A stretch of DNA of 64,000 nucleotides from Flavobacterium aquiphilum (lineage in GTDB: Bacteria > Bacteroidota > Bacteroidia > Flavobacteriales > Flavobacteriaceae): NCBI RefSeq assembly GCF_027111335.1, contig NZ_CP114288.1, forward strand, positions 2,418,001 to 2,482,000. The letters run 5' to 3'. This document shows, piece by piece, positions 56,135-64,000 of the stretch; position 1 is the stretch's first letter; the number at the start of each line of letters is the position of its first letter. The notes beneath the pieces were generated by a model. That model saw nothing but the letters and a program-made list of their open reading frames with translations, was not told the DNA's origin and searched no databases. The position numbers were made by a program, and so were the translations under genes.

Positions 56135-56716
56135 ATGAAAAAAAATGTGTTGAGTTTTATTGTTTTATGCATTGCGGTTGTCATGCCTGTTAATGCTCAA
56201 AGTGAAAAAATTAAAATATTAGAAAGTGCATTTGTACAAGGAGGAGAAACTTCATTAGAAGCCTTTGGGGTGTCAAAACCTGAAAATATGCTGGTATTCA
56301 ACTCTAAAACAAATACTAAATATTCTAGAACAACCTTCATGAAATTCAAGATTCCTGAAGGAATGAATTGTTTAAATTCAGTGAGAATTTCTCTTCAAAT
56401 AGTGGTATTTAAAAATAAAGATTTTCCAGATTCAAAATTTGATTTGGATGTGCAGGCTGTTCCTGAGGGAAAATGGAGCTCACAGAGTATTACATTTAAT
56501 AATGCTCCAAAATTAGGGGATGTTTTGGGCTCTGCCCAACTTGATCAATCATTAGATGGTAAAATGGGCCGGGTCGAAATAAAATTAAAAGAAGAAACGG
56601 TAAATAAATTAATAAAAGAGTCAAAAAATGGAATATTAACAATTGCTTTGGCAAACAATGTATTTTCAAGAATAAGTGCAGCTATAGGGAAAGATTCTTT
56701 TTTGATTGTAGAATAA
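56135..56716 (+). CDS. Secreted DNRLRE / CBM96-like single-domain protein
   Basis: 193 residues with a signal peptide ending near MPVNAQ (22). The mature part is one domain resembling DNRLRE/CBM96 modules: AFVQGGETSLEAFG, a RTTFMKFKIPEGM strand, ISLQIVVFKNKDF, VQAVPEGKWSSQSITFNNAPKLG and the C-terminal ILTIALANN strand. Such modules normally sit attached to polysaccharide lyases and bind uronic-acid glycans. Here it stands alone without catalytic or T9SS domain. It lies between the broken SDR and the third GH20 and may be transcribed with the latter. Confidence 0.7.
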   Translation: MKKNVLSFIVLCIAVVMPVNAQSEKIKILESAFVQGGETSLEAFGVSKPENMLVFNSKTNTKYSRTTFMKFKIPEGMNCLNSVRISLQIVVFKNKDFPDSKFDLDVQAVPEGKWSSQSITFNNAPKLGDVLGSAQLDQSLDGKMGRVEIKLKEETVNKLIKESKNGILTIALANNVFSRISAAIGKDSFLIVE

Positions 56717-56819
56717 ATTGTGTGACTCCGGGAACACTTCGTAATAAATTAAAAATTTATTTTGAATACAATTAAATTGAAAAAAAAACGAATAGGATAT
56801 AATAATTTAAATAGAAAAC

Positions 56820-58451
56820 ATGTTAAGACCATTTTTCATTACGCTGCTTTTTTCTACTGCATTATCATTTGCGCAGGAAGTAAATATCATTCCTCAACCG
56901 CTGCAGGTTTCCAAAAATAGAGGAAATTTTGAGATTACATCAAAAACAAGTTTGGTCGTTGCCAATGATGCAGATAAGTCAACTGCAGTTTTCCTGAACA
57001 AATATCTGTCGGATTATTATGGTTTTCAATTACCGATAGTAAAAAAAGCAAATAAGAATTATATCAGGGTCATAAGCGATAAAAAAGCCAAAGGGCTCAA
57101 AAACGAAGGCTATAGTTTGAAATCGGATGAAAAAGGAGTTGAAATTTTTGGGAATTCAGCAGCTGGAACTTTCTATGGCATGCAAACATTGATTCAATTG
57201 TTGCCTGTCGAAAAAAGTAAAAACCTAAAAATTGCTCAGGTTGGGATTAAAGACGAGCCTCGTTTTGCATACAGAGGTGGTTTATTGGATGTCGCACGTT
57301 ATTATTACCCTGTTTCTTTCGTTAAAAAATTCATCGATTATTTGGCATTGCATAAAATGAATTATTTCCATTGGCACTTGACAGACGATCAGGGTTGGCG
57401 CATCGAAATTAAAAAATATCCCAAACTAACCGAAATTGGTTCCAAGAGAAACGGATCCATTATTGATAGACGCCCCGGTGTTGTGAACGATAATAAACCC
57501 GAAGGTGGTTTTTACACTCAGGAGGAAGTCAAAGATATTGTAAAATATGCCACAGATCGTTTTATTACGGTAATTCCGGAGATCGAAATGCCTGGACATA
57601 GTGGTGCGGCAATTGCTGCTTATCCCCAGTTGAGTTGTTTTCCGAAAGAGAAAACAGATAAAGTTGACGAATTATTCGCCGATAAAAGTAAACAGGAATC
57701 GGCAGATGGAAAAGTGAAATTTGTTGTGGAAACCTGGGGAGTAAAAAATGATGTATATGTACCAACTGAACAGACATTCCAGTTTTTGCAGGATGTATTG
57801 GATGAAGTAATCCCTTTGTTTCCTTCAAAATATATTCACATTGGCGGGGATGAATGTCCAAAAGATGCCTGGAAACGAAGTGAGTTTTGTCAAAATTTGA
57901 TGAAAGAAAAAGGCTTGAAAGATGAACATGAACTGCAAAGTTACTTCATCCAAAGAATGGAAAAATATATCAACTCTAAAGGAAAGACAATAATAGGTTG
58001 GGACGAAATCCTGGAAGGTGGTCTTGCGCCAAATGCTGTTGTAATGAGTTGGACAGGAGAGAAGGGAGGTATTACTGCCGCTAAAGCAAAGCATCAGGTG
58101 ATTATGACCCCATACAAAAATGTTTATTTGGATCTTAACCAAACCGAAAATGAAAAACAAGTTACTCAGGGAGGTCTAACCCTTATTGAAAAAGTTTATA
58201 ATTATGATCCGGTTCCAAAAGAATTAACATCAGAAGAAACCAATTATGTTTTAGGTTCTCAGGCATGTCTTTGGACGGAGTACATTTCAAATCCAGCCAA
58301 AGCAGAATATATGTTGTTTCCTCGGTTGAGTGCTTTAAGTGAAGTTTTATGGTCTTCAAAAGAAAACAAAAACTGGATTGAATTCCAAAAAAAAATCGAG
58401 ACCCAAAAAAAAAGATATGATATTTGGGGAACTAATTATTTTAAAGAATAG
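56820..58451 (+). CDS. GH20 beta-N-acetylhexosaminidase (short form, paralogue of that at 17886)
   Basis: 543 residues, the same length as the protein at 17886, with which it shares most of its sequence including the final KKRYxIWGxNYFKE. The signal peptide ends at LSFAQ (19). Catalytic Asp344-Glu345 lie in HIGGDECP, and FHWHLTDDQGWRIEIKKYP and GWDEILEGGLAPNA are present. Differences cluster in loops: DRRPGVVNDN replaces GRYPGKGSDN, and SWTGEKGG replaces SWRGEQGG near the active site, so substrate preference may differ. In this locus it could release GalNAc or GlcNAc after GH88 has removed the uronic acid. It is the last enzyme gene of the PUL. Confidence 0.93.
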   Translation: MLRPFFITLLFSTALSFAQEVNIIPQPLQVSKNRGNFEITSKTSLVVANDADKSTAVFLNKYLSDYYGFQLPIVKKANKNYIRVISDKKAKGLKNEGYSLKSDEKGVEIFGNSAAGTFYGMQTLIQLLPVEKSKNLKIAQVGIKDEPRFAYRGGLLDVARYYYPVSFVKKFIDYLALHKMNYFHWHLTDDQGWRIEIKKYPKLTEIGSKRNGSIIDRRPGVVNDNKPEGGFYTQEEVKDIVKYATDRFITVIPEIEMPGHSGAAIAAYPQLSCFPKEKTDKVDELFADKSKQESADGKVKFVVETWGVKNDVYVPTEQTFQFLQDVLDEVIPLFPSKYIHIGGDECPKDAWKRSEFCQNLMKEKGLKDEHELQSYFIQRMEKYINSKGKTIIGWDEILEGGLAPNAVVMSWTGEKGGITAAKAKHQVIMTPYKNVYLDLNQTENEKQVTQGGLTLIEKVYNYDPVPKELTSEETNYVLGSQACLWTEYISNPAKAEYMLFPRLSALSEVLWSSKENKNWIEFQKKIETQKKRYDIWGTNYFKE

Positions 58452-58952
58452 CTTCTTAAAAATTAAATGAAAAAGCGTTTGTTTGTTCTCAAAGGCTTAA
58501 AGGAATTAGTTTAGTTTTAGTGAAAATGGGTTCGGTATTTTATCGGGCTCATTTTTTATAAAATTACAATCCTTTTCTAATGCTTCTTCTTTTTTTACTT
58601 TTCAATTGAGTTCGTTTACAAGCTTAATAGAAGATATTTTGAAGAAAATTATTCGACAGACTAGTAATAACAAGCATTACAGGGTTATGATTAAAAACGG
58701 ACAATCAATTTCTGAATGACCAATTCTAAAACCCTAAAATAATTTTTAACTATATTTGATCAATATCTAGTCATTTTTATTTGCTTCAAATAATTTCACT
58801 CAACGGGCTATTCATTAAACTTTCTGAAGGATTTTTAGTTTTAAAATATTGTTGTTTTCGAACACATTTTGTTTATTTGAAAAGAAGATGGGGGAATGAT
58901 AGTTTTTAGTGTTGTCTTTGGCTGCAGATTGATTTTAATTTAAATTTTATCC
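58452..58952 (+). other. Non-coding stretch between GH20 and response regulator
   Basis: About 500 AT-rich bases; no gene, clear terminator or promoter motif seen. It marks the right boundary of the PUL. Confidence 0.5.
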
Positions 58953-59585
58953 ATGATAAAAAAAATACTTATTGTTGATGATCATTTTATTGTAAGATCT
59001 GGAATGTCACTTTTGTTGGAAAATGAAATAGAGGGTATTCAGGTTTTTGGTGCCAATGATTTTCCGGAAGCACTGGTTGAATTGGAAAAGAATTTTTTCG
59101 ACTTGGTCATATTGGATATCAATTTGCCCGGAGGGAAAAAATATTATATGATTGACGATTTAAGGGAAATACAAAAAGATGTGAAAATATTAATTTTTTC
59201 GGCTCATGAGGAAGAAATTTATGCTTTTCGTTATATCCAGGCAGGAGCCAATGGGTATTTGAATAAGCTTAGCGAAAGCGATACCATTGTAAAAGCGGTA
59301 AAAACCGTTTTGGAAGTTGGAAAATATATTTCGATGGATATTCTTGAAAAGTTTATAGCTTTTTCCCAAAATAAGGGAGAAAACAGCAATCCTTTGGAAG
59401 ACCTTACTCAACGTGAATTTGAAATAGCCGAACTTCTTGTAAAAGGATTTGGCAACCTTGAAATAGCAAATGAATTGGATATAAAAATGACGACCGTAAG
59501 TACCCACAAATTAAACATTTTCAAAAAGGCTCATATAACCAACATCATTGAATTATCTGAATTATTTAAAAAATTTACGGTTTGA
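58953..59585 (+). CDS. NarL/FixJ-family response regulator
   Basis: 210 residues. The receiver domain (1-120) has acidic DD at 9-10 (ILIVDDH), phosphorylatable Asp55 in LVILDIN and a Lys near 106 (GYLNK), all as in active receivers. A LuxR-type HTH lies at about 145-205 (LTQREFEIAELLVKGFGNLEIANEL...TVSTHKLNIFKK). It should bind DNA when phosphorylated, probably by the histidine kinase encoded convergently at 59586. No target is apparent. Confidence 0.92.
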   Translation: MIKKILIVDDHFIVRSGMSLLLENEIEGIQVFGANDFPEALVELEKNFFDLVILDINLPGGKKYYMIDDLREIQKDVKILIFSAHEEEIYAFRYIQAGANGYLNKLSESDTIVKAVKTVLEVGKYISMDILEKFIAFSQNKGENSNPLEDLTQREFEIAELLVKGFGNLEIANELDIKMTTVSTHKLNIFKKAHITNIIELSELFKKFTV

Positions 59586-61061
59586 CTAATTCAAATCCGT
59601 AATTATTTCAACTTTGGCTCCTTGTTCTTTTTTGTTGAAAAAATTGATGTCACCATTCAGTATATGTATTAATTCTACGATCATAAGAATTCCCATTCCG
59701 CTGTTTTTTAGCATTAATTTTTCTGCGGATTGTTGATTGCTTAATTGATTGTAATAAACCAAATCCTCTTCTTTAAATCCCTTTCCTGTGTCTTCTACTA
59801 TAAGATATAATTTTTTGTTTTTAATATAGCTATATGTTTTAATGACTCCATCTTCAGTGTTTTTTATAGCATTATCAATGATGTTGTGGAGAACAACGGA
59901 TAATATGTCCTTGTTTATTTTTGTTGTAATTTTTTCATCAATTTCATTTATTAAAATGTTATTGGAAGCCTCAGCAATTTCATGAAATAAATTGTGTTTC
60001 ATTTGTACCAGTTCTTTTAGATTATAAACAGAATTCTCAGAGGATTTGCCTCCAAAGAAGATTTTGGAATAGGTTAGTAGGCTATCGATGAAATTGAATA
60101 ATTGAAGTGTGGAAGAATAAACAGATTTTGTATTCTTTTTTAATTTTTCATTATCATAATTTTTAGCTTCCTCGTAGATATATTTGTTGGTCATTGCCAA
60201 ATACTTCAGCGGACTTTTTATATCGTGACTTATTGTTCCGATTAACTTTTTATGTTGGACAATTTCTGTTGATAATTCGATTTTGGTTTTTTCTAAGTCA
60301 TTAACCATTTCACGTAATTGTGCCTTTTTGCTCTTAAGAGCTTTTTCTGAGAGGATCATTTTTTTTAATGTAATCACATAGTAGATACTTGTACTACTAA
60401 TGATTAATAAAATGAAAAAAATGTTTATAGTGATTAGATTGTCTTTAATTTTCCGGGTGCCGTCACCAACAATATTTGAGAATCTATCTGCAGCGGCACC
60501 AAGCCTTTCGCATATTAAACTGATTTCTGATGAAAGCTTGCGCTTTGTTTCCTCATCTAGTTTTTCGACTTGAAGTTTTTGATGGACTTTTATACCTATT
60601 TTATGTAGTTGGTTTACTGATTCATCAGCGTTTTTCCATTCATCAATTGCTTTTTTAAGAAATGGTACTGTATTAAAATTCTTGAAAACCCAAATTAAAT
60701 CATCTAAATCATCTTCTTTATTTCTCCCAGTCCTAAAACCTCTTTTTGCAATGCTGTCATTAAGGTTTTGAGTTAAAGCGACTCTTGCCAATTGGTCTCC
60801 CAATGGGACGCTCAATTCTTTATTAAATGATTCCCAATTTTTATTGTTTTCTGTATATAAATAAGTGATTAAATACCGGGAGGCCTTGTTTTGCCCTTTG
60901 GAATAATGTGACTCACCGTTTATGTATGCCCTTGATGCCGATAAAATTCTAATCGTAATATAGTTTATGACAATTAGTGAGGTACATGAAAAAAACAGGA
61001 TGATATAGAGGAGGATTATATTGTGATTTTTTGATTTCGCTGAGTCTTTAATTTGAGTCAT
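59586..61061 (-). CDS. Membrane sensor histidine kinase
   Basis: 491 residues. Membrane helices at about 14-40 and 209-231 enclose a periplasmic helical sensor of about 170 residues (41-208). A short coiled coil (235-272) leads to the phosphoacceptor His279 in GTISHDIKSPLKYL, and the ATPase domain shows DNAIKNT, DTGKGFKEED and NSGMGILMIVEL. Its stop codon directly abuts that of the response regulator gene, so the pair converges instead of forming an operon. The sensed signal is unknown. Confidence 0.9.
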   Translation of the reverse strand: MTQIKDSAKSKNHNIILLYIILFFSCTSLIVINYITIRILSASRAYINGESHYSKGQNKASRYLITYLYTENNKNWESFNKELSVPLGDQLARVALTQNLNDSIAKRGFRTGRNKEDDLDDLIWVFKNFNTVPFLKKAIDEWKNADESVNQLHKIGIKVHQKLQVEKLDEETKRKLSSEISLICERLGAAADRFSNIVGDGTRKIKDNLITINIFFILLIISSTSIYYVITLKKMILSEKALKSKKAQLREMVNDLEKTKIELSTEIVQHKKLIGTISHDIKSPLKYLAMTNKYIYEEAKNYDNEKLKKNTKSVYSSTLQLFNFIDSLLTYSKIFFGGKSSENSVYNLKELVQMKHNLFHEIAEASNNILINEIDEKITTKINKDILSVVLHNIIDNAIKNTEDGVIKTYSYIKNKKLYLIVEDTGKGFKEEDLVYYNQLSNQQSAEKLMLKNSGMGILMIVELIHILNGDINFFNKKEQGAKVEIITDLN

Positions 61062-61647
61062 ACTTTTTTATTTAGAATGTATAAATTAAGAAAATTAGTT
61101 AATTTTTTTAAAATAATTAACCTTTATGTTAGTAATAATAAGATAATACATCGTAATAATTGTTTTATATACTCTTAAAAGAAATAGAATAGTATAGTTT
61201 TATTAGCTTGATAAGCATGAAAAATTTGTCCATACAGTGTTTTTTCTTTTGAAGAATTGCGTATGGGTTTTAGCATGCTTCCTTTAATATGATTCAAAAT
61301 TGAATTTATGTGAATTAATTTACGGTTTGTGTTTTGTCTAATGAATTGAAAGAGTGTTTATTCAAATTATCAATTTTTAATTTTAACATTTGTTGTAGTT
61401 TTTCTCCTAGAATTAATTCTATGTCAATGTCGGTTTTTGTTTGCCTGAATTGAGTTTAAGTTTTTTCTTAAAATGTTAAATTTACTTGAATATTAGTTTT
61501 TTTTAGATGTTTTTAAACATTAAATCTAGTATTTGTTAATTTTTATTAGCCAAATAATATTTTAACGAGTAAGACATTTTTCCTGTTTTCAAAATAATAA
61601 ATAGAGTTCCAAATCTTATTTTATTAAAAAGTTTAAACCGTTATTCT
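61062..61647. other. Non-coding stretch before the repeat protein
   Basis: About 590 very AT-rich bases between divergent genes. No gene, repeat array or strong promoter motif seen. Confidence 0.5.
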
Positions 61648-64000
61648 ATGAAAAAAAATTACCCAAATCTTCCGTTCAATCAATTAGCTTATTTTATTGT
61701 ATCGGCAAAATTGATTCAAGGTGTATTCAGAAGAATATTGCTTTTTATAGTATTTTATTTGTGTACGATAACAAATGTTTCGGCACAATGTAATACAGAA
61801 ACGCCACTTCCTTTTATTAATGGGAGCAGTTTTAATAGTTTGACTGCAACAGGCAATATTACTGGGGGCTGTACTTTTTTGACATGCTCGGCTTCCAATG
61901 AGTCCAGATTGATAGACTCCGACCTAAATAATTTTGCTACGGCTACAGTTGCCCTTGGTGTGGGCGGTTTTGCAAATTATAGGGTGACAGATCCAAATAT
62001 CGATTATCCGGCTGGGACTTATGCAGGTTATAGAATTAATTCTGGCGGATTATTGGATGTAAATTTGCTTGGGGGAATAACAATCAAAACGTATTTGAAT
62101 GGCACTTTTAGAGAATCAGTTACCGCTGCTTCTCTCTTGAGTTTAGGATTGCTTAAATTTACAGGTAGTGATTATGTTGTGGGGTTCAATACAAAAATGG
62201 GTTTTGATGCTATTGAAATTTCCGTAGGTGGTTTGGTGGGTTTGTTAACTAGTGTGAACGTCTATTATCCTGTAATAAGAAGTTATTGTCAAGGCCCTGC
62301 ATTGACTTGTAATACGGCAACAGCAATGAACCTGCCGACTTATCCGGTTTATATAAATGGTGATCATACAGGGATTAGTGCTGTGGCATGTGTTAATTGT
62401 TCAGTGGATAATGCTGAAAATGCAATTAGCTCAGACGCAAATGATTTTGCTCAAATTAATTTAACTGCTGGGATAGCTGCATTGGGAAGGCTTTCAGTTA
62501 AAGACCAATTTACTGATTACCCAGCGGGGACATATGCCGGTTTTGAAATTGAAAACACCAATTTGCTAACTGTTTCAGCTTTAGCAAATGTAACAGTAAC
62601 CACTTACCTTAATGGAGTTCTTAAAGAAACAATTTCCGGAAATAATTTAGTAGCCGGGACTAATTTATTAAACACTTCAGGTCGAAACAAAATTGGTTTT
62701 GTTTCAACTACTGACTTTGATGAAGTTCAAATTTCATTAAATCAAATATTAGGAGTGACTTTAGGGACTACAAAAGTGTATAATGCTGTTTTCGAAAAAT
62801 TTTGTGCAGGACCAGCTTTGGCATGTAACACACAAACTGAGATGGTGGCTCCAACTTATCCTGTTTACATTAATGGTGAAAATACAGGTATTGGAGGAGC
62901 AGTCTGTGCCTTATGTTCTGTGAAAAATACTGAAAAGTTAATCGATAATGATGCATCTACTTATGCAGAAATTGATTTAACTACAGGAGTATTAGCATCA
63001 GGAAGTATTTCGGTAAAAGATCAAATAACAGATTATCCTTCAGGTTCATTTGTAGGTTTTACTGTTGAAAATCCTTCATTGCTGAATGTTAATGCTTTGG
63101 ATGCAATTGCAATAACAACTTACCTTAATGGGGTTCTTCAGGAGAGTAAATCTGGGAATACAGCTTTGGCTATAGTTGGAACCAATCTTCTGTTAGGAAG
63201 TAGTAAACAGACTATTGGGTTTGTTACTTCACAACCATTTGATGAAGCCCGTATTACAGTACAGAACACGGCAACAGTAAATTTGGGGCTGGTAAAAGTG
63301 TATAATGCTGTTTTTGAGAATTTGTGTCCTGTAACATTACTATGTAATACAACTTATTCCTGGACAAATCCAACTTTTCCTGTTGTTGTAGATAATAGTA
63401 AAACGGGTGTAGATGGAGTGGCCTGTGTTTCCTGTGCGGTTGATGATACGAATAATGTATTGACAGCGAGTACGACTGATTATGCCAGAATTAGGGTTGC
63501 AGCTGGAGTAATAGCTCCGTCATCCATTGCAGTTCTAGATCAATTATCGACTTATCCGAAAGGCACTTTTGCAGGGTTTACAATAAGAGACAGAAATAGT
63601 TTAGTTCAGCTGGATTTATTCAGTGCTTTGACTGTTTCTACTTATTTGGATGGTGTTTTTCAGGAATCAAGAAATGCCGGGAACTTATTAAATCTATCTT
63701 TATTGACACCTTATGGTTCCGGTTCCGGAATATATAACGTGGGTTTCAGGGCGACTAAATCTTTTGACGAAATTAGGATTACAGTTGGGTCACTTGCCAG
63801 TGTAATAAATGATATTGATGTGTTTGGGGCATTTGTTAATACATCAGGTACTAGCGGAGGAACATTGTTTTGTGCTGTTATAGATGCGGTAAATGATAAT
63901 TTTCCTCAAATTTCAGGACTTACAGGAAATTCTAATGTAGCGAATGTATTGACAAATGATACTTTAAGTGGAAATCCGGTAGCAATTAGTGATGTAGATT
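61648..64000 (+). CDS. Large secreted repeat protein, adhesin-like (3' end outside window)
   Basis: An open frame of 784 residues from ATG 61648 to the window end. After a long N-region comes a hydrophobic segment and a signal cleavage site near TNVSAQC (residue 47). The mature part consists of four units of 172-173 residues starting at Cys codons 61789, 62308, 62824 and 63343. Each unit begins CNT, carries CxxC-like pairs (VACVNCSVDN), then a DYPAGTYAGF strand, a TTYLNGVLKE strand, a FDEVQIS strand and YNAVFE before the next Cys. After the fourth unit a different region starts (VLTNDTLSGNPV), suggesting VCBS/cadherin-like or gliding-adhesin repeats further on. A surface or exported T9SS substrate is likely; function is unknown. 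Confidence 0.8.
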   Translation, partial: MKKNYPNLPFNQLAYFIVSAKLIQGVFRRILLFIVFYLCTITNVSAQCNTETPLPFINGSSFNSLTATGNITGGCTFLTCSASNESRLIDSDLNNFATATVALGVGGFANYRVTDPNIDYPAGTYAGYRINSGGLLDVNLLGGITIKTYLNGTFRESVTAASLLSLGLLKFTGSDYVVGFNTKMGFDAIEISVGGLVGLLTSVNVYYPVIRSYCQGPALTCNTATAMNLPTYPVYINGDHTGISAVACVNCSVDNAENAISSDANDFAQINLTAGIAALGRLSVKDQFTDYPAGTYAGFEIENTNLLTVSALANVTVTTYLNGVLKETISGNNLVAGTNLLNTSGRNKIGFVSTTDFDEVQISLNQILGVTLGTTKVYNAVFEKFCAGPALACNTQTEMVAPTYPVYINGENTGIGGAVCALCSVKNTEKLIDNDASTYAEIDLTTGVLASGSISVKDQITDYPSGSFVGFTVENPSLLNVNALDAIAITTYLNGVLQESKSGNTALAIVGTNLLLGSSKQTIGFVTSQPFDEARITVQNTATVNLGLVKVYNAVFENLCPVTLLCNTTYSWTNPTFPVVVDNSKTGVDGVACVSCAVDDTNNVLTASTTDYARIRVAAGVIAPSSIAVLDQLSTYPKGTFAGFTIRDRNSLVQLDLFSALTVSTYLDGVFQESRNAGNLLNLSLLTPYGSGSGIYNVGFRATKSFDEIRITVGSLASVINDIDVFGAFVNTSGTSGGTLFCAVIDAVNDNFPQISGLTGNSNVANVLTNDTLSGNPVAISDVD
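61789..63861 (+). repeat. Four tandem 172-173-codon repeats in the adhesin-like gene
   Basis: Repeat starts are 519, 516 and 519 bases apart. Units 2 and 3 are the most alike; unit 1 and unit 4 have diverged. The conserved cysteines suggest internal disulfides. Confidence 0.8.

Overview
The window looks like the genome of a member of the Bacteroidota, most likely the Flavobacteriaceae. The DNA is AT-rich. There are a SusC/SusD pair and a hybrid two-component regulator (HTCS). One large enzyme ends in a type IX secretion (T9SS) sorting domain, and promoters have the TAnnTTTG -7 element typical of the phylum. Almost the whole window is a polysaccharide-utilisation region.

Left part (1-19.5 kb): an operon-like run of + strand genes opens, already in progress, with L-fuconate dehydratase. 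It continues with a sodium/solute symporter, a membrane-anchored fucose/rhamnose mutarotase-like protein, an SDR dehydrogenase, a five-bladed-propeller glycosidase, a GH20 hexosaminidase and two sulfatases. Next come lutABC (L-lactate oxidation), a 2,4-diketo-3-deoxy-L-fuconate hydrolase-like FAH protein, an L-fuconolactonase-like amidohydrolase, a NagB/PIG-L fusion and a second GH20. Together these describe non-phosphorylative L-fucose breakdown to pyruvate and L-lactate, use of that lactate, and release and deamination of amino sugar.

Middle (19.6-27.4 kb): two minus-strand genes (a lipoprotein with a sialidase-like propeller and a small unknown protein) precede an accessory island. The island holds a Fic-domain protein and a 1000-residue primase-helicase of the kind known from TOTE conflict systems. 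It is preceded by a 1 kb non-coding stretch with phased repeats and bracketed by a 12-bp direct repeat.

Right part (27.4-58.5 kb): a glycosaminoglycan-type locus. It has a secreted unknown protein, a giant chondroitin ABC-type PL8 lyase, an S1_15-like sulfatase, a GH3 with a SusC-type domain at its C-terminus, the HTCS, SusC, SusD, a GH88 unsaturated glucuronidase, a GH120-like beta-helix enzyme with an inserted carbohydrate-binding domain, an unclassified beta-helix protein, a fourth sulfatase, a broken KduD-like SDR, a lone DNRLRE/CBM96-like protein and a third GH20. Three promoters (before the unknown secreted protein, before susC and before the fourth sulfatase) share a 22-bp-period direct repeat placed exactly 35 bp upstream of the -7 element. 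I infer that this is the HTCS operator.

End (58.9-64 kb): a NarL-type response regulator and a histidine kinase lie convergently with abutting stop codons, and the window ends inside a large secreted repeat protein with 173-residue units.

The mix of PL8, GH88, several sulfatases, GH20s and complete fucose catabolism suggests a fucosylated, sulfated glycosaminoglycan (for example fucosylated chondroitin sulfate) or a mixture of animal glycans as the target. That assignment is inference.
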